Shown here: positions 8,810 to 17,938 of the stretch, in pieces
How positions within the stretch are numbered: position 1 is the first letter of the stretch
Layout: every line of letters begins with the position of its first letter
Translations under genes and position numbers: made by a program
Notes under the pieces: model-generated
What the model saw: only the letters and a program-made list of their open reading frames with translations
The model's database searches: none
What the model was told of the DNA's origin: nothing
Source: Deltaproteobacteria bacterium
GTDB lineage: Bacteria; Myxococcota_A; Polyangia; Nannocystales; Nannocystaceae
NCBI GenBank assembly: GCA_016709225.1
Contig: JADJEE010000002.1
Coordinates: forward strand, 1,736,001 to 1,800,000
Direction: 5' to 3'
DNA: 64,000 nucleotides

Positions 8810-10727
8810 CCCACGGCCCGCTTCGATGGGTGGCGCGCCGGCCAGCTCCGCGGCGACGACGATGCAGCCCGAAGCCGCACAGCAGTGACCACGACGCGAG
8901 GTGTCCGGATGTTCGAGCCGCTCCCGCGACGCAGCCACAGGCGGGATTCGCCTCGCCGTCCGCAGCGGCATCACCGGTCGCGTCCGACGTGTCGGCGCTG
9001 GCCGCCGTGGCGTCGCTCGGCCCCGCGGTCGTGACCTCGCTGCCGGCGTCGGCATGGCCTTCCGCACCGCCGTCGCTGCCGCCGTCGCTCGCACCGTCGC
9101 TGCCGCCACCGGGATCGCGCGTGGCTTGATAGACATGGGTTGCGAGCACGCTGTGCGCACACGGTGGCTGTGTGGTGCCCTCGCGGGTGGGCTCGGGCGT
9201 ATAGGCCCACCCGACGCGCCCGCGACCGAGCGACACCCACTCGTCCTGCTCACCCCAGCCCACGCCCGGCGCCAGCGTCTGCGCCTCGGTGAGCGCGTTG
9301 CCGTCGATGTCGATCTCCTGCAGGTGGTAGGTCGCGGGGGTCCGCAGCAGGCCCCAGTCGTCGAGGGCATCGACGCTCGACATCGTGCCGTAGCCCAGCA
9401 GGAACACGCCGTCCCCCAGCGGCGCCAGCTGGGGAAACGACAACCACCGATCGTCGGGTGCCGCGACCCACTTCGGCTCGCCGACCAGCGCCCCATCGGC
9501 ATCGAGCCGCGCGATGGCGATGCTCGAGTGTGGGCCCTCGGCCGTGAAGTCCTGGTCGGCACCGAAGGCGCCGTCGCTCGGGCCGACCAGCACGCCCAGG
9601 AAGCCACCGTCATCGAGCGGCAGCAGCGTGCCGGCGCCGCCACCGTTTTGGATCCCCGTCGCAGGGAGCGTGAGAATGCCGGTCGACTCGCGGCCCTCGA
9701 GGTGTGCCCAGACGCCGCCGTAGGCCCCCATCTCGCCGAAGGGCGGCAGATCGGTGCCGCACCCGACCGCGTACTTGCCGGTGGTGCCGTTGAAGGCCGC
9801 GTGGTTGAAGATCGTGTGCCCCGCGGCGCACGCCCACAACCATCCACGTTGCATGTCGAGCGTCCAGTCGCTGCGATCGACCACGAGCATGGAGTCGCCT
9901 TGGTGCCACGCACCACCGCCGAATACGGTGGCCTTCAGGGACGCCGCGTAGGTGTCCTGCGCCTCGGCGTAGAGCAACGCCTGGCGACCGTAGTTCCAGC
10001 CGCCGATCGCCTTGTCGACGACGTACCTCGCGGGCTCGGCCGCGAGGTCGCCGTCCGGCCACTCGTACAACCACTCCTCACCGTTGACCTGCCCCTCGGC
10101 TTCGGAGCCGGGCTGCGTGAGCCACCAGCGTGCACCACCCTCACCCTCGTCGGGCAGCGAAGCCACCAGATCTTTGGTCAGTGGATCGACCTCGGACGAC
10201 CGGGACGCACGCAAGCACAGGACACTCACCATCGAGCAGTCGCTTCGCACGGCAACGCCGTGCAGCTCGCTGCACTCGGGGAACTCGCGCGTGATCCCGG
10301 TCGGCAGTAGCTCGCCAGAGGTCGTGTCGAGCTCGGCTTCGAGCAGCAGCCCTGCCGTCTGCGCGGTATCGCTGGTGGCCGTGGTGAGAGATGCCCACAG
10401 GCGCGGCGTGCCGGCTTCGGGGGTGCACGCGGCGAAGTACATCTCGCGCGGCCGCGTGCCCTCACCGGGGTCGTACGTCAGCAAGTGAACCGACCACGGC
10501 GCCTCGCAAGCGTTGGTCACGGCCGCGGGCAGCGGTAACGAGGTCGAGGTCACGATGCCCGCCGCGCGCAACGGGCTCGCCTCCGCTGCGCCCGCGTCCC
10601 CAGGCGCGTCGGCGGGATCGCAGCCGACGACCGTCAGGCCGGTCGCAGCGAGCGGAAGCAGCCGGGCGGCGAGGCAGAGCGGGTACAGCCCCCACGGCAC
10701 GATCATCGGAGTCGACTCGATCGGCAT
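8793..10727 (-). CDS. Secreted protein with lipobox and MYXO-CTERM-like C-terminus
   Basis: 644 residues from the ATG at 10727. A signal peptide with a possible lipobox (Val-Val-Gly-Cys, about residue 36) opens the protein. The large central part (about 60-545) is Trp- and Gly-rich with blade-like motifs (TILPLDDG-type turns, LLGYGTM, LPLDDGGFLGVLV), suggestive of a beta-propeller; I cannot name the family. A Gly/Ser/Asp linker leads to a C-terminal Cys-Gly-Cys, a hydrophobic stretch (LASWSLLCGFGL) and an RRRR cluster, matching MYXO-CTERM sorting signals. After the Arg cluster the frame runs on for about 18 residues and overlaps the convergent beta-helix gene, which is longer than usual for this signal. 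Having both a lipobox and a MYXO-CTERM is odd: either one is not used, or the protein is anchored at both ends. Confidence 0.75.
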   Translation of the reverse strand: MPIESTPMIVPWGLYPLCLAARLLPLAATGLTVVGCDPADAPGDAGAAEASPLRAAGIVTSTSLPLPAAVTNACEAPWSVHLLTYDPGEGTRPREMYFAACTPEAGTPRLWASLTTATSDTAQTAGLLLEAELDTTSGELLPTGITREFPECSELHGVAVRSDCSMVSVLCLRASRSSEVDPLTKDLVASLPDEGEGGARWWLTQPGSEAEGQVNGEEWLYEWPDGDLAAEPARYVVDKAIGGWNYGRQALLYAEAQDTYAASLKATVFGGGAWHQGDSMLVVDRSDWTLDMQRGWLWACAAGHTIFNHAAFNGTTGKYAVGCGTDLPPFGEMGAYGGVWAHLEGRESTGILTLPATGIQNGGGAGTLLPLDDGGFLGVLVGPSDGAFGADQDFTAEGPHSSIAIARLDADGALVGEPKWVAAPDDRWLSFPQLAPLGDGVFLLGYGTMSSVDALDDWGLLRTPATYHLQEIDIDGNALTEAQTLAPGVGWGEQDEWVSLGRGRVGWAYTPEPTREGTTQPPCAHSVLATHVYQATRDPGGGSDGASDGGSDGGAEGHADAGSEVTTAGPSDATAASADTSDATGDAAADGEANPACGCVAGAARTSGHLASWSLLCGFGLHRRRRGAGRRATHRSGPWAIHRR

Positions 10728-10960
10728 CGTCCCAAGATAGCGAGGCTGCCGTGCCGCCGTCGCTTACCGCCGATGACATCGCCGCGACGGCGTCGTCCGA
10801 CTCGACGGGTTCACCGGGTTCGAGCACCGTCCCAAAAAGGCTGCTCGGGGCCCTTGCCACGGCATTCGCTCGCGCCCCGCCGAAGTTTGTTGTCGCGTGT
10901 TATCGCCGCCAGCCTCGAACCGCGCTGCCGCGCCGCGGCCGCTCGATACAATCGTTCGGC

Positions 10961-12433
10961 ATGAAGGCCCCCGCGATGCTCGTCCTCACTGTCGTCGTCG
11001 GCTGCTTCGCCGAACCGCTTTTGGTCACGTCGCCGGGGACGAGCGGCGATTCGTCGTCGGGTACCGGGGCGCCGTCGAACGACGACGGAACCTCGGCATC
11101 GGCAGCGAGCGATGCCGATGGTCCAGGGTCGAGCCACGCGGAGACATCCACGGGCAACGCGATCGATGGCGGCGGTGCGACGTGCGGCGACGGCATCCTC
11201 GACGATGGCGAGGCGTGCGACGACGCCAATGGCGTCGCCGATGACGGGTGCGACCCTGACTGCCAGGCCTCGGAGCTCGTCGCGATCGATGGCGGTCGCG
11301 CGCACTTCTGCGGACTCACGCGCAGCGGGGCCGTGCTGTGCTGGGGCGACAACGAGGCGGGCCAGCTCGGGCTCGGTCACACCGACGCGGTGGGCGACGA
11401 CACCGACGATCGGCTGGATCGCGCGGTCGAGCTCGGTGCACGTGCGATCGCCGTGCAGGCCGGCGGGGCGCGCAGCTGCGCCGCACTCGAGGACGGCTCG
11501 GTCCGTTGTTGGGGCGTCGTGGGCCGCGATCGACTCGGCGACGAGCCCGCGGACTTCCCACTGCCCGCCGTCGCGCTGGGTGGTGGTGAGGTCCGCGAAC
11601 TCGCGGCCGGCCTCGCCAACGACTGCGCGCTGCTCGATGGCGGCGTCGTGCGCTGCTGGGGTCAGGGATACGCCGGCGTGCTGGGCCAGGGGAACACCGA
11701 TGCCGTGCTTCCCACCGATGATGCACCTGCGCCCATCGTCCCACTCGGCAACGCCGTACCCGAGCACATCGCGTGCGGCGTCACCACCTGCTGCGCCGCG
11801 AGCCACGACGACGTGCTGTGTTGGGGAACGGGGGCACTCGGCGTCGGCGTAGACGCGATGACGGCGATCGGCGACCAGCTCGGCGAGATGCCGCCGATGC
11901 CGGTGCAGGACACCCTCATCACGCAGACCGACGCGATCGCGGTGGGCATGAGCGCGTGCCGGCTCGCACCCGACGGCGAGGTGCGTTGCTGGGGTGCCAA
12001 CCAGGCCGGTCAGCTCGGCACCGGTGCAACCGCCGAGGTGCGCGGTGGTTTCGACGACGCGCCGGTATCCTTGCCGGTCGCCTCGGACACGCTCGAGGTG
12101 GTCATGGGCATCGCGCACCTGTGCGCGCGCTCGACCATCGGCGAGGTCCGCTGCCTCGGCACCGGCTACCAGGGTGCCAACGGCGCGGGCACGGGTTCGG
12201 GCGTCGGCGACGAGCCGGGTGAGACTCCGCCCGCGCCGCTGCCCCTGCCTGCACCGGCGCTGCTGCTCGGCGCCGCGAACTATGCCACGTGCGCCTGGCT
12301 CGACACCCACGAGCTGTGGTGCTGGGGTGAGAACAGCAGCGGGCAGCTGGGACAGGGCGATCAGATCGCCTTGGGCGACGACGAACCGATTGATGTGGGT
12401 CACCCCGTGCCGCTGTTCGGCCGGGTGCCGTGA
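10961..12433 (+). CDS. RCC1-repeat lipoprotein with Cys-rich N-terminal module
   Basis: 490 residues from the ATG at 10961. Signal peptide, then lipobox (Val-Val-Gly-Cys), then a Ser/Gly/Asp linker. One myxobacterial Cys-rich repeat (CGDGILDDGEACDDANG, about residues 72-100) is followed by RCC1/BLIP-II-type repeats: six to seven units with the signature LCWGDNEAGQLGLG or close variants (RCWGVVGRDRLG, RCWGQGYAGVLGQG, RCWGANQAGQLGTG, WCWGENSSGQLGQG). These fold as a seven-bladed propeller, usually for protein binding. Each blade carries two Cys, probably disulfide-bonded outside the cytoplasm. The gene is divergent from the MYXO-CTERM gene; the 233-base gap should hold both promoters. Confidence 0.9.
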   Translation: MKAPAMLVLTVVVGCFAEPLLVTSPGTSGDSSSGTGAPSNDDGTSASAASDADGPGSSHAETSTGNAIDGGGATCGDGILDDGEACDDANGVADDGCDPDCQASELVAIDGGRAHFCGLTRSGAVLCWGDNEAGQLGLGHTDAVGDDTDDRLDRAVELGARAIAVQAGGARSCAALEDGSVRCWGVVGRDRLGDEPADFPLPAVALGGGEVRELAAGLANDCALLDGGVVRCWGQGYAGVLGQGNTDAVLPTDDAPAPIVPLGNAVPEHIACGVTTCCAASHDDVLCWGTGALGVGVDAMTAIGDQLGEMPPMPVQDTLITQTDAIAVGMSACRLAPDGEVRCWGANQAGQLGTGATAEVRGGFDDAPVSLPVASDTLEVVMGIAHLCARSTIGEVRCLGTGYQGANGAGTGSGVGDEPGETPPAPLPLPAPALLLGAANYATCAWLDTHELWCWGENSSGQLGQGDQIALGDDEPIDVGHPVPLFGRVP

Positions 12434-12484
12434 CGCTGCGCCGGTCTCCGCTCCCCGTGGCATGCTCGACGCCCGACCCACGCG

Positions 12485-13396
12485 ATGGCTCGCCTGACTC
12501 CGATCGCCGACGGCGCGCCGTGGATGCCACCGGCCGAGGCCCTCATCGGTCGCTCGCCGCTGTGTACGCTCCGGCTGAGCGCCACCGACGTTTCGAAGGA
12601 GCACGCCACGCTGCGCTGGGTCGGTGACGCCTGGGAGCTCCGCGACCTCGGCAGTCGCAACGGCACCTACGTGGCCGGCAAGCGGCTGAACCCCAGCGAA
12701 CGCGCGAGCCTGCTCGCGGGCACCGTGCTTCGCTTCGGCGCCACCACGGGCTACACGGTCGACGACGACGGGCCGCCGCCCGCGATGGCCCGCCGCGAGG
12801 ACACCGGCACGTGGGTCGCAGCAGCCCACCGCATGCTGGTGCTCCCCAACGACGAGCACCCCGAGGCGACCGTGCACCAAGACGCGGCCGGTCGGTGGAT
12901 CCTCGAGCTCGACGGTGTGGCCAGCGAAGTCCACCACGCGGACCTGTTGATCGCTTCGGGTGTGACATGGCGGCTGTCACTGCCGTCGCTCGGCGACCGC
13001 ACCGCCGAGGTCTCGGGACGACTGCTCCGTGGTGCACGCCTGCGCTTTCGCGTCAGCAGCGACGAAGAACACGTGTCGCTGCTGATCCACACGACGGCCG
13101 AAGCGATCGATCTCAAGAGCCGTGCCCACCACCATGTCGCGCTGGCGTTGGCACGCGCGCGCCTACGCGACGTCGTGGCCGGCGTGCCGCCCGCGGAACA
13201 GGGCTGGGTCTATCACGATGAACTCGCGCGCATGATGGCCACCGAGCGCACGCACGTGAACGTGGCGATCCACCGCCTGCGTCGTCAGCTCGAGGACGCC
13301 GGCTTCGTCGACGCGCCGTCCTGCATCGAGCGACGCCTGAGCTCGGGGCAGCTGCGGCTGGGCATCGCCGAGCTCGAGGTGTTGCCGGCGTCGTGA
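12485..13396 (+). CDS. FHA-domain protein with C-terminal helix-turn-helix-like region
   Basis: 303 residues. The N-terminal forkhead-associated domain (about residues 15-95) has the phosphothreonine-binding signature: IGRSPLCTLRL, VSKEHATLRW, then DLGSRNGTYVAGKRL. The middle region (about 110-200) is a beta-rich domain of unknown type. The C-terminal 100 residues are helical with an Arg-rich winged-helix look (ALARARLRDVVAGV, then ERTHVNVAIHRLRRQLEDAGF), the pattern seen in FHA proteins that act as kinase-dependent transcription factors. No signal peptide: a cytoplasmic protein. It is convergent with the Ser/Thr kinase gene at 13407-16016, only 10 bases apart, and could read that kinase's phosphothreonine, or that of the other kinases in this window. 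Confidence 0.8.
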   Translation: MARLTPIADGAPWMPPAEALIGRSPLCTLRLSATDVSKEHATLRWVGDAWELRDLGSRNGTYVAGKRLNPSERASLLAGTVLRFGATTGYTVDDDGPPPAMARREDTGTWVAAAHRMLVLPNDEHPEATVHQDAAGRWILELDGVASEVHHADLLIASGVTWRLSLPSLGDRTAEVSGRLLRGARLRFRVSSDEEHVSLLIHTTAEAIDLKSRAHHHVALALARARLRDVVAGVPPAEQGWVYHDELARMMATERTHVNVAIHRLRRQLEDAGFVDAPSCIERRLSSGQLRLGIAELEVLPAS

Positions 13397-13406
13397 TTCG
13401 CGATCG

Positions 13407-16016
13407 TCAGCGTTCGGGCAGCCCCGGCGCGAGCGCCGAGGCGATCTCGGGCGCGAGGAAGTCCCAGTCGCTCGAGCGCGACAACAGCGACGCGGCCGCG
13501 CCCAAGCCGACGCCTTCGGTCGCATCGCCGGTTGCGGCGTCGCGCCGAGCCAAGCCGAGCAACACGTCGACGAACGCCGCCTCGTCGTCGCCATCTTCGA
13601 TCCGGACCAGACGAGCAGCCTCTGCGAGCCGCGCGATGGCCTCGAGCGGTTGTCCCCGCGTCGCCGCCAGGTGGCCCAGCAGTGCGTGCGCGCCCCATGC
13701 GGTGGGTAGCGGCGCACCGCGTGCGTCGCGGAGCACCGCGTCGGCTTGCGCCCCGGCAGCAGCGGCCGCGTCGAGCTCGCCCGCCCGCGCCAGCACCCAT
13801 CCCGCACGCCATGCGACGCTGCCGCTGGCCGGATTGGCGGGACCAAAGTTCTGCAGGGCCAACTCGGCGCACCCACGTGCGAGCGCAGTCCCGAGCTCGA
13901 GGTCGCCGAGCACCATGTGCGTCCACGCCAAGTTCGCACGCGTGGTCACGCTCGAGGGGTGCTCGGGTCCCAGGTGCCGATCGAAGATGTCGAGACTTCG
14001 CTCGAGCAACGTCGCGGCGTCCTCGATGTCGTCCATCGCGTTGGAGATCGCGGCCTCGTTCCCCAGGTGGGTGGCGAGCACCAGCCCATCGACGCCGAAC
14101 AGCGCCTCCATGCCCACGCGCGCGGCGGCGAAGTGCTGGCGTGCCTCGTCGTAGCGGCGCATCTTTCCGTAGGTGACGGCGAGATTGGAGTGCAGCGTGA
14201 AGCGCTGGGCGTCGTCGGGCGGCAGCACCCGCTCGGCCTCCGACACGGCCGCACGAAACGCCGCGAGCGATGCTTCGGCATCGCCACCCTGCATCAGCGA
14301 GATCGCTTCGACCTCGTCGAGGCGCAGCGCAGCACCCGGGCCGAGCTCGCTGCTGGGTAGATGCGCGCGCGCGACCTTGATCCACGCCATCCCGAGGTCG
14401 GCACGGTTCTCCTTGAACGCGAACTGACGCGCGAGCGCCAGCGCGGTCAACACGACCGCATCATGCGTACCGGCCTCGACACCGAGCGCATACGCGGACT
14501 CGAGTGCCGGCACGGCCGCGGCGCCATCCGTCTCCCATGCGATCGACGCGCGGAGCGTGCGGAAGTCGGCGAGCTGCGGTCGATGGGCGAGGTCCTCGAT
14601 CTCGGCCTCGACCGCGTCGAGCTCGGCATTGGCCGCGTCGGGGCGCCCGAGCGACCACGATCGCCGAGCGCGATCGAGGCGGCGCTGCGCGGCGGCGACT
14701 GCGGCGCGATGCTCGGCCGGCGGGCCCGGGGGCCGCGTGGCCGAGATCGACACGCACCGTCGGGGATCGGGCAGCTCCCCGAGCGCGCGCGCGAGCACGT
14801 CCGAGGCCGGCGGGTCGGCTCCGAGCGCGGCATCGATGGTCTCGGCCAGGCCCATCGCGTGATCGGACAGACACGAGGCCAGCTCGGGAAACCGACTGTC
14901 GTTGCCCCGGGCGTGCGACTCGCATGCGGTCGCCCATGCGGCGGTGAGTTGGGCGGCGTAGTGGTCGGCGCGGCGGATCAGCGGGCCCGACTGCGTCACG
15001 GCGCTGACCAGCTCGCGACGGCGAGGTTCGTCCCAGATGTCCACGAGCGCCGATGTCGGCGACACGCAACGTGGATCGGGTCGGGTCGCGGCCGCGTAGA
15101 GCCCGACCGCGCCCACCGCGAGTGTCCCCACGATCCACCGCGGCCGCTGCAGCAAGGGCGGGCGCTCGAGCGCCGCCACCAAGGGCTCGAGCGACGGCCA
15201 CCGCCGCGTCGCGTCGGGCTCGAGACCGCGAAGCAGCGCGCGTCGCAAGCCGCGGCCGAGCACACGGGCGGGCGCTGGCTCGACCTGGCCGCGGCAGCGT
15301 CGCGCCTGCACCTGTGCCATCGAGCCGCGACCGAACGGCCGCTCGTCCGTGAGCAGCTCCCAGGCCACGACGCAGAAGCTGAATTGGTCCGACATCGACG
15401 ATGTCGTGCCGTGGGCGAACTGCTCGGGGGCCATGAATGCAGGGGTGCCGACGACGTCGGCGGCGTCCGCCGTGTCACCCTCGCGCGCGTCGCCGGTGGC
15501 TCGTATCGCCGCCGCGAGCCCGAAGTCCAACACCACGACGCGGCCCGTGTCGGAGATCATGACATTGTCGGGCTTGAAGTCCCGATGCACCAAGCCGACC
15601 CGGTGGACCGCCGCGAGGCCTCGGCCGGCGTCGGCGAGTACGCGTCGACGATCGGCCTGCGACGGCGCGGTCTGTTGCCACGAGGTCAGGGTCTGACCGC
15701 GCACCAGCTCCATCGCGATGAAGGTCAGCCCAGCCTCGGTGACGCCGACATCGTGGACCGTCACGACGTTGGGGTGTGTGATCGCGGCCAGCGCCCGTGC
15801 TTCGGTCGCAACCGGCTCGCCCAGCTCGCGCGCGACCAGCTTGAGCGCCACGGTTCGGCCGAGCTCGGGGTCGACCGCGGCATAGACCACGCTGGTCGTG
15901 CCACGACCGATGCGTCGCGTGACCACGTAGCGACCCACGCGCTGACCCGCAGCACGATCGACCTCATCGAGATCGAGACCGCGAGGGGAGCGGATGACGG
16001 TGTCGTCGGCGAGCAT
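13407..16016 (-). CDS. Transmembrane Ser/Thr kinase with TPR-rich C-terminal region
   Basis: 869 residues from the ATG at 16016. The kinase domain spans about residues 28-285: G-loop IGRGTTSVVY, K59 in VALKL, HRDFKPDN from H144, DFG at 164-166, GTPAFMAPEQ at about 190-199. One membrane helix lies at about 294-311 (WIVGTLAVGAVGLYAAA). The remaining 550 residues begin with a Cys-containing alpha-helical region (Cys after the helix, then a W-x-x-A-C pattern, a second Cys, and a DPRRC motif) and go on to Kinesin-light-chain-like TPRs (DDAQRFTLHSNLAVTYGKMRR; GPEHPSSVTTRANLAWTHM). The layout is the same as in the kinase at 19876-22773, so they are paralogues. The gene is divergent from the DUF885 lipoprotein, 100 bases away. 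Confidence 0.9.
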   Translation of the reverse strand: MLADDTVIRSPRGLDLDEVDRAAGQRVGRYVVTRRIGRGTTSVVYAAVDPELGRTVALKLVARELGEPVATEARALAAITHPNVVTVHDVGVTEAGLTFIAMELVRGQTLTSWQQTAPSQADRRRVLADAGRGLAAVHRVGLVHRDFKPDNVMISDTGRVVVLDFGLAAAIRATGDAREGDTADAADVVGTPAFMAPEQFAHGTTSSMSDQFSFCVVAWELLTDERPFGRGSMAQVQARRCRGQVEPAPARVLGRGLRRALLRGLEPDATRRWPSLEPLVAALERPPLLQRPRWIVGTLAVGAVGLYAAATRPDPRCVSPTSALVDIWDEPRRRELVSAVTQSGPLIRRADHYAAQLTAAWATACESHARGNDSRFPELASCLSDHAMGLAETIDAALGADPPASDVLARALGELPDPRRCVSISATRPPGPPAEHRAAVAAAQRRLDRARRSWSLGRPDAANAELDAVEAEIEDLAHRPQLADFRTLRASIAWETDGAAAVPALESAYALGVEAGTHDAVVLTALALARQFAFKENRADLGMAWIKVARAHLPSSELGPGAALRLDEVEAISLMQGGDAEASLAAFRAAVSEAERVLPPDDAQRFTLHSNLAVTYGKMRRYDEARQHFAAARVGMEALFGVDGLVLATHLGNEAAISNAMDDIEDAATLLERSLDIFDRHLGPEHPSSVTTRANLAWTHMVLGDLELGTALARGCAELALQNFGPANPASGSVAWRAGWVLARAGELDAAAAAGAQADAVLRDARGAPLPTAWGAHALLGHLAATRGQPLEAIARLAEAARLVRIEDGDDEAAFVDVLLGLARRDAATGDATEGVGLGAAASLLSRSSDWDFLAPEIASALAPGLPER

Positions 16017-16116
16017 CACCGCGCGTCCGACCAGTGTCGCACGACCACGGCGCGACGGGGCTCGAGCTTCGACGCACGCGACGCGAGGGCGGCGGTCGCG
16101 GTACCCTCGCCGGCTC

Positions 16117-17886
16117 GTGCATCGTCGGTACCGATTCCTCGCCTGTGCCCTCGCGACGTCGCTGCTCGCCTGCCAGCCGCCGGCGCCGGCCAATACGACC
16201 ACCCCGACCGCCGCCGCGGCCTCGACCCCATCGGCGCCGACCACCGATCCCAGCCTCGCGTTCCGCGAGCAGGCCGATCGGTGGCTCGACGAGTCGCTCG
16301 CGCGTCATCCGGCGCGCGGCGTCGAGCTCGGGCTGCATGCCTACGACGGCAAGCTGCCCGATGCGAGCCCCGACGCACTCGCGGCGGAGGCCAAGGCGCT
16401 GCACGATGCGCGCGCACGCTTCGAGGCCATCGACCCCAGCACCCTCGACGCGATCGCCAGGGTCGAGCGCGGCACCCTGCTGCAGAGCATCCGCGGCGAG
16501 CTGTTCGAGCTCGAGCGACGTCGTCAGCCGTGGACCAACCCCATGGACTACCTCGGCGCGCTCGATCTGACGCCGTACATCAGCCGCGACTACGCGCCGA
16601 TCGACGCTCGAGCCGCCGCCGTGATCGCGATCGCCGATGGCACCGCGGCCTACCTCGCGCAGGCCCAGGCCAACCTCGAGGCTGCGCTGCCGCGGACCTT
16701 CGTCGATACCGCACTGCTGCAGGTCCGCGGCACGATCGCATTCGTCGCGACCGACGTGCCCGCGGCCATGCAGGGACTCACGCCCGAGCGCGGCCAGGCC
16801 CTGACCACCGCCCTGGCCGGCATGACGACCGCACTGAAGGCCTACGAGCAGTTCCTCGTCGGTCGGCTCGCGGCCGCCACCGACGACTACGCGCTCGGCC
16901 CCGAGCGCTTCGCCGAGATGTTGCGGGAGACCCAGGGCTTCGACGTGAGCCTCGAGCGACTCGAGCAGCTGGGTCGTGCCGACCTCGAGCGCAACCTCGC
17001 GGCGCTGCGCGAGGCCGCCGCGCGCATCGAACCGAAGCGTAGCGTCGCGCAGGTCATCGCCCGCATCGATCGCAAGCGCCCCACGCCGTCGACCGTTCTC
17101 GCGGTCGCGACCGCACAGGCGGATGCGATGCGGCGCTTCGTGCAAGAGCACGCGATCGTGACGATCCCCAGCGACGACGTCGCCATCGTCAAGGACAGCC
17201 CGCCGTTCATGCGCTGGAACGCAGCGTTCCTCAGCGGCGCCGGTGTGTTCGAGACCGCCGCGCTGCCGAGCTTCTATTACATCAGTCCGCCCGACCCCAG
17301 CTGGCCCAAGGCCCAGCAACGTGCGTACGTTCCGACCGAGCCGGATCTGCAGTTCATCACGATCCACGAGGTCTGGCCCGGCCACTTCCTGCACGGCCTG
17401 CACATGAAGGCCAACCCCTCACGGGTGCTGCGCTCGCACTGGAACTACGCCATGGGCGAGGGCTGGGCCCACTACACCGAAGAGATGATGTGGCAGGCCG
17501 GTGTGTCCGACGATCCGGTCGTGCACGTCGGCCAGCTGCGACACGCGCTGCTTCGCGACGTGCGGTACCTGAGCGCGCTGGGCCTGCACACCGGCGGCAT
17601 GACGGTCGCGCAGTCGATCGCGATGTTCCGCGCGCAGGCCTTCCAGGATCCCGCCAACGCGCGCCAGCAGGCCAATCGCGGCACGTTCGATCCGATGTAC
17701 CTCTCGTACACCCTGGGCAAGCTCGCGATCCTGAAGCTGCGCGACGACGTCGAGGCCAAGTGGAAGGCGCAGGGCAAGCCGTTCACCCTGCAGGCGTTCC
17801 ACGACGCGCTGCTTGGCTTCGGCGCGGCGCCGCTGCCGGTGATCCGACAGGCGCTGCTCGGCGACGACGCCGGCCCGGTGCTCTGA
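16117..17886 (+). CDS. DUF885-family predicted metalloprotease, lipoprotein
   Basis: 589 residues from the GTG at 16117. This start places the signal peptide (FLACALATSLLAC, lipobox Leu-Leu-Ala-Cys) at the N-terminus; the frame upstream is Arg-rich and overlaps the divergent kinase gene. After a short Thr/Ala/Pro linker comes a full DUF885 domain. The putative zinc ligands are clear: HEVWPGHFLH from about residue 417, then GEGWAHYTEEMM about 30 residues later, matching the family's H-E-x-x-P-G-H and E-G-W motifs. The family is believed to be zinc-dependent peptidases, poorly studied. The protein probably sits on the cell surface or facing the periplasm. Length is as expected (about 560-600 residues). 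It is convergent with the Gly-rich lipoprotein gene downstream. Confidence 0.88.
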   Translation: MHRRYRFLACALATSLLACQPPAPANTTTPTAAAASTPSAPTTDPSLAFREQADRWLDESLARHPARGVELGLHAYDGKLPDASPDALAAEAKALHDARARFEAIDPSTLDAIARVERGTLLQSIRGELFELERRRQPWTNPMDYLGALDLTPYISRDYAPIDARAAAVIAIADGTAAYLAQAQANLEAALPRTFVDTALLQVRGTIAFVATDVPAAMQGLTPERGQALTTALAGMTTALKAYEQFLVGRLAAATDDYALGPERFAEMLRETQGFDVSLERLEQLGRADLERNLAALREAAARIEPKRSVAQVIARIDRKRPTPSTVLAVATAQADAMRRFVQEHAIVTIPSDDVAIVKDSPPFMRWNAAFLSGAGVFETAALPSFYYISPPDPSWPKAQQRAYVPTEPDLQFITIHEVWPGHFLHGLHMKANPSRVLRSHWNYAMGEGWAHYTEEMMWQAGVSDDPVVHVGQLRHALLRDVRYLSALGLHTGGMTVAQSIAMFRAQAFQDPANARQQANRGTFDPMYLSYTLGKLAILKLRDDVEAKWKAQGKPFTLQAFHDALLGFGAAPLPVIRQALLGDDAGPVL

Positions 17887-17938
17887 CACCGCACCGACGC
17901 GCGCACGTCAGACCGGGACCCGAGGCAGCGCGCGTACG

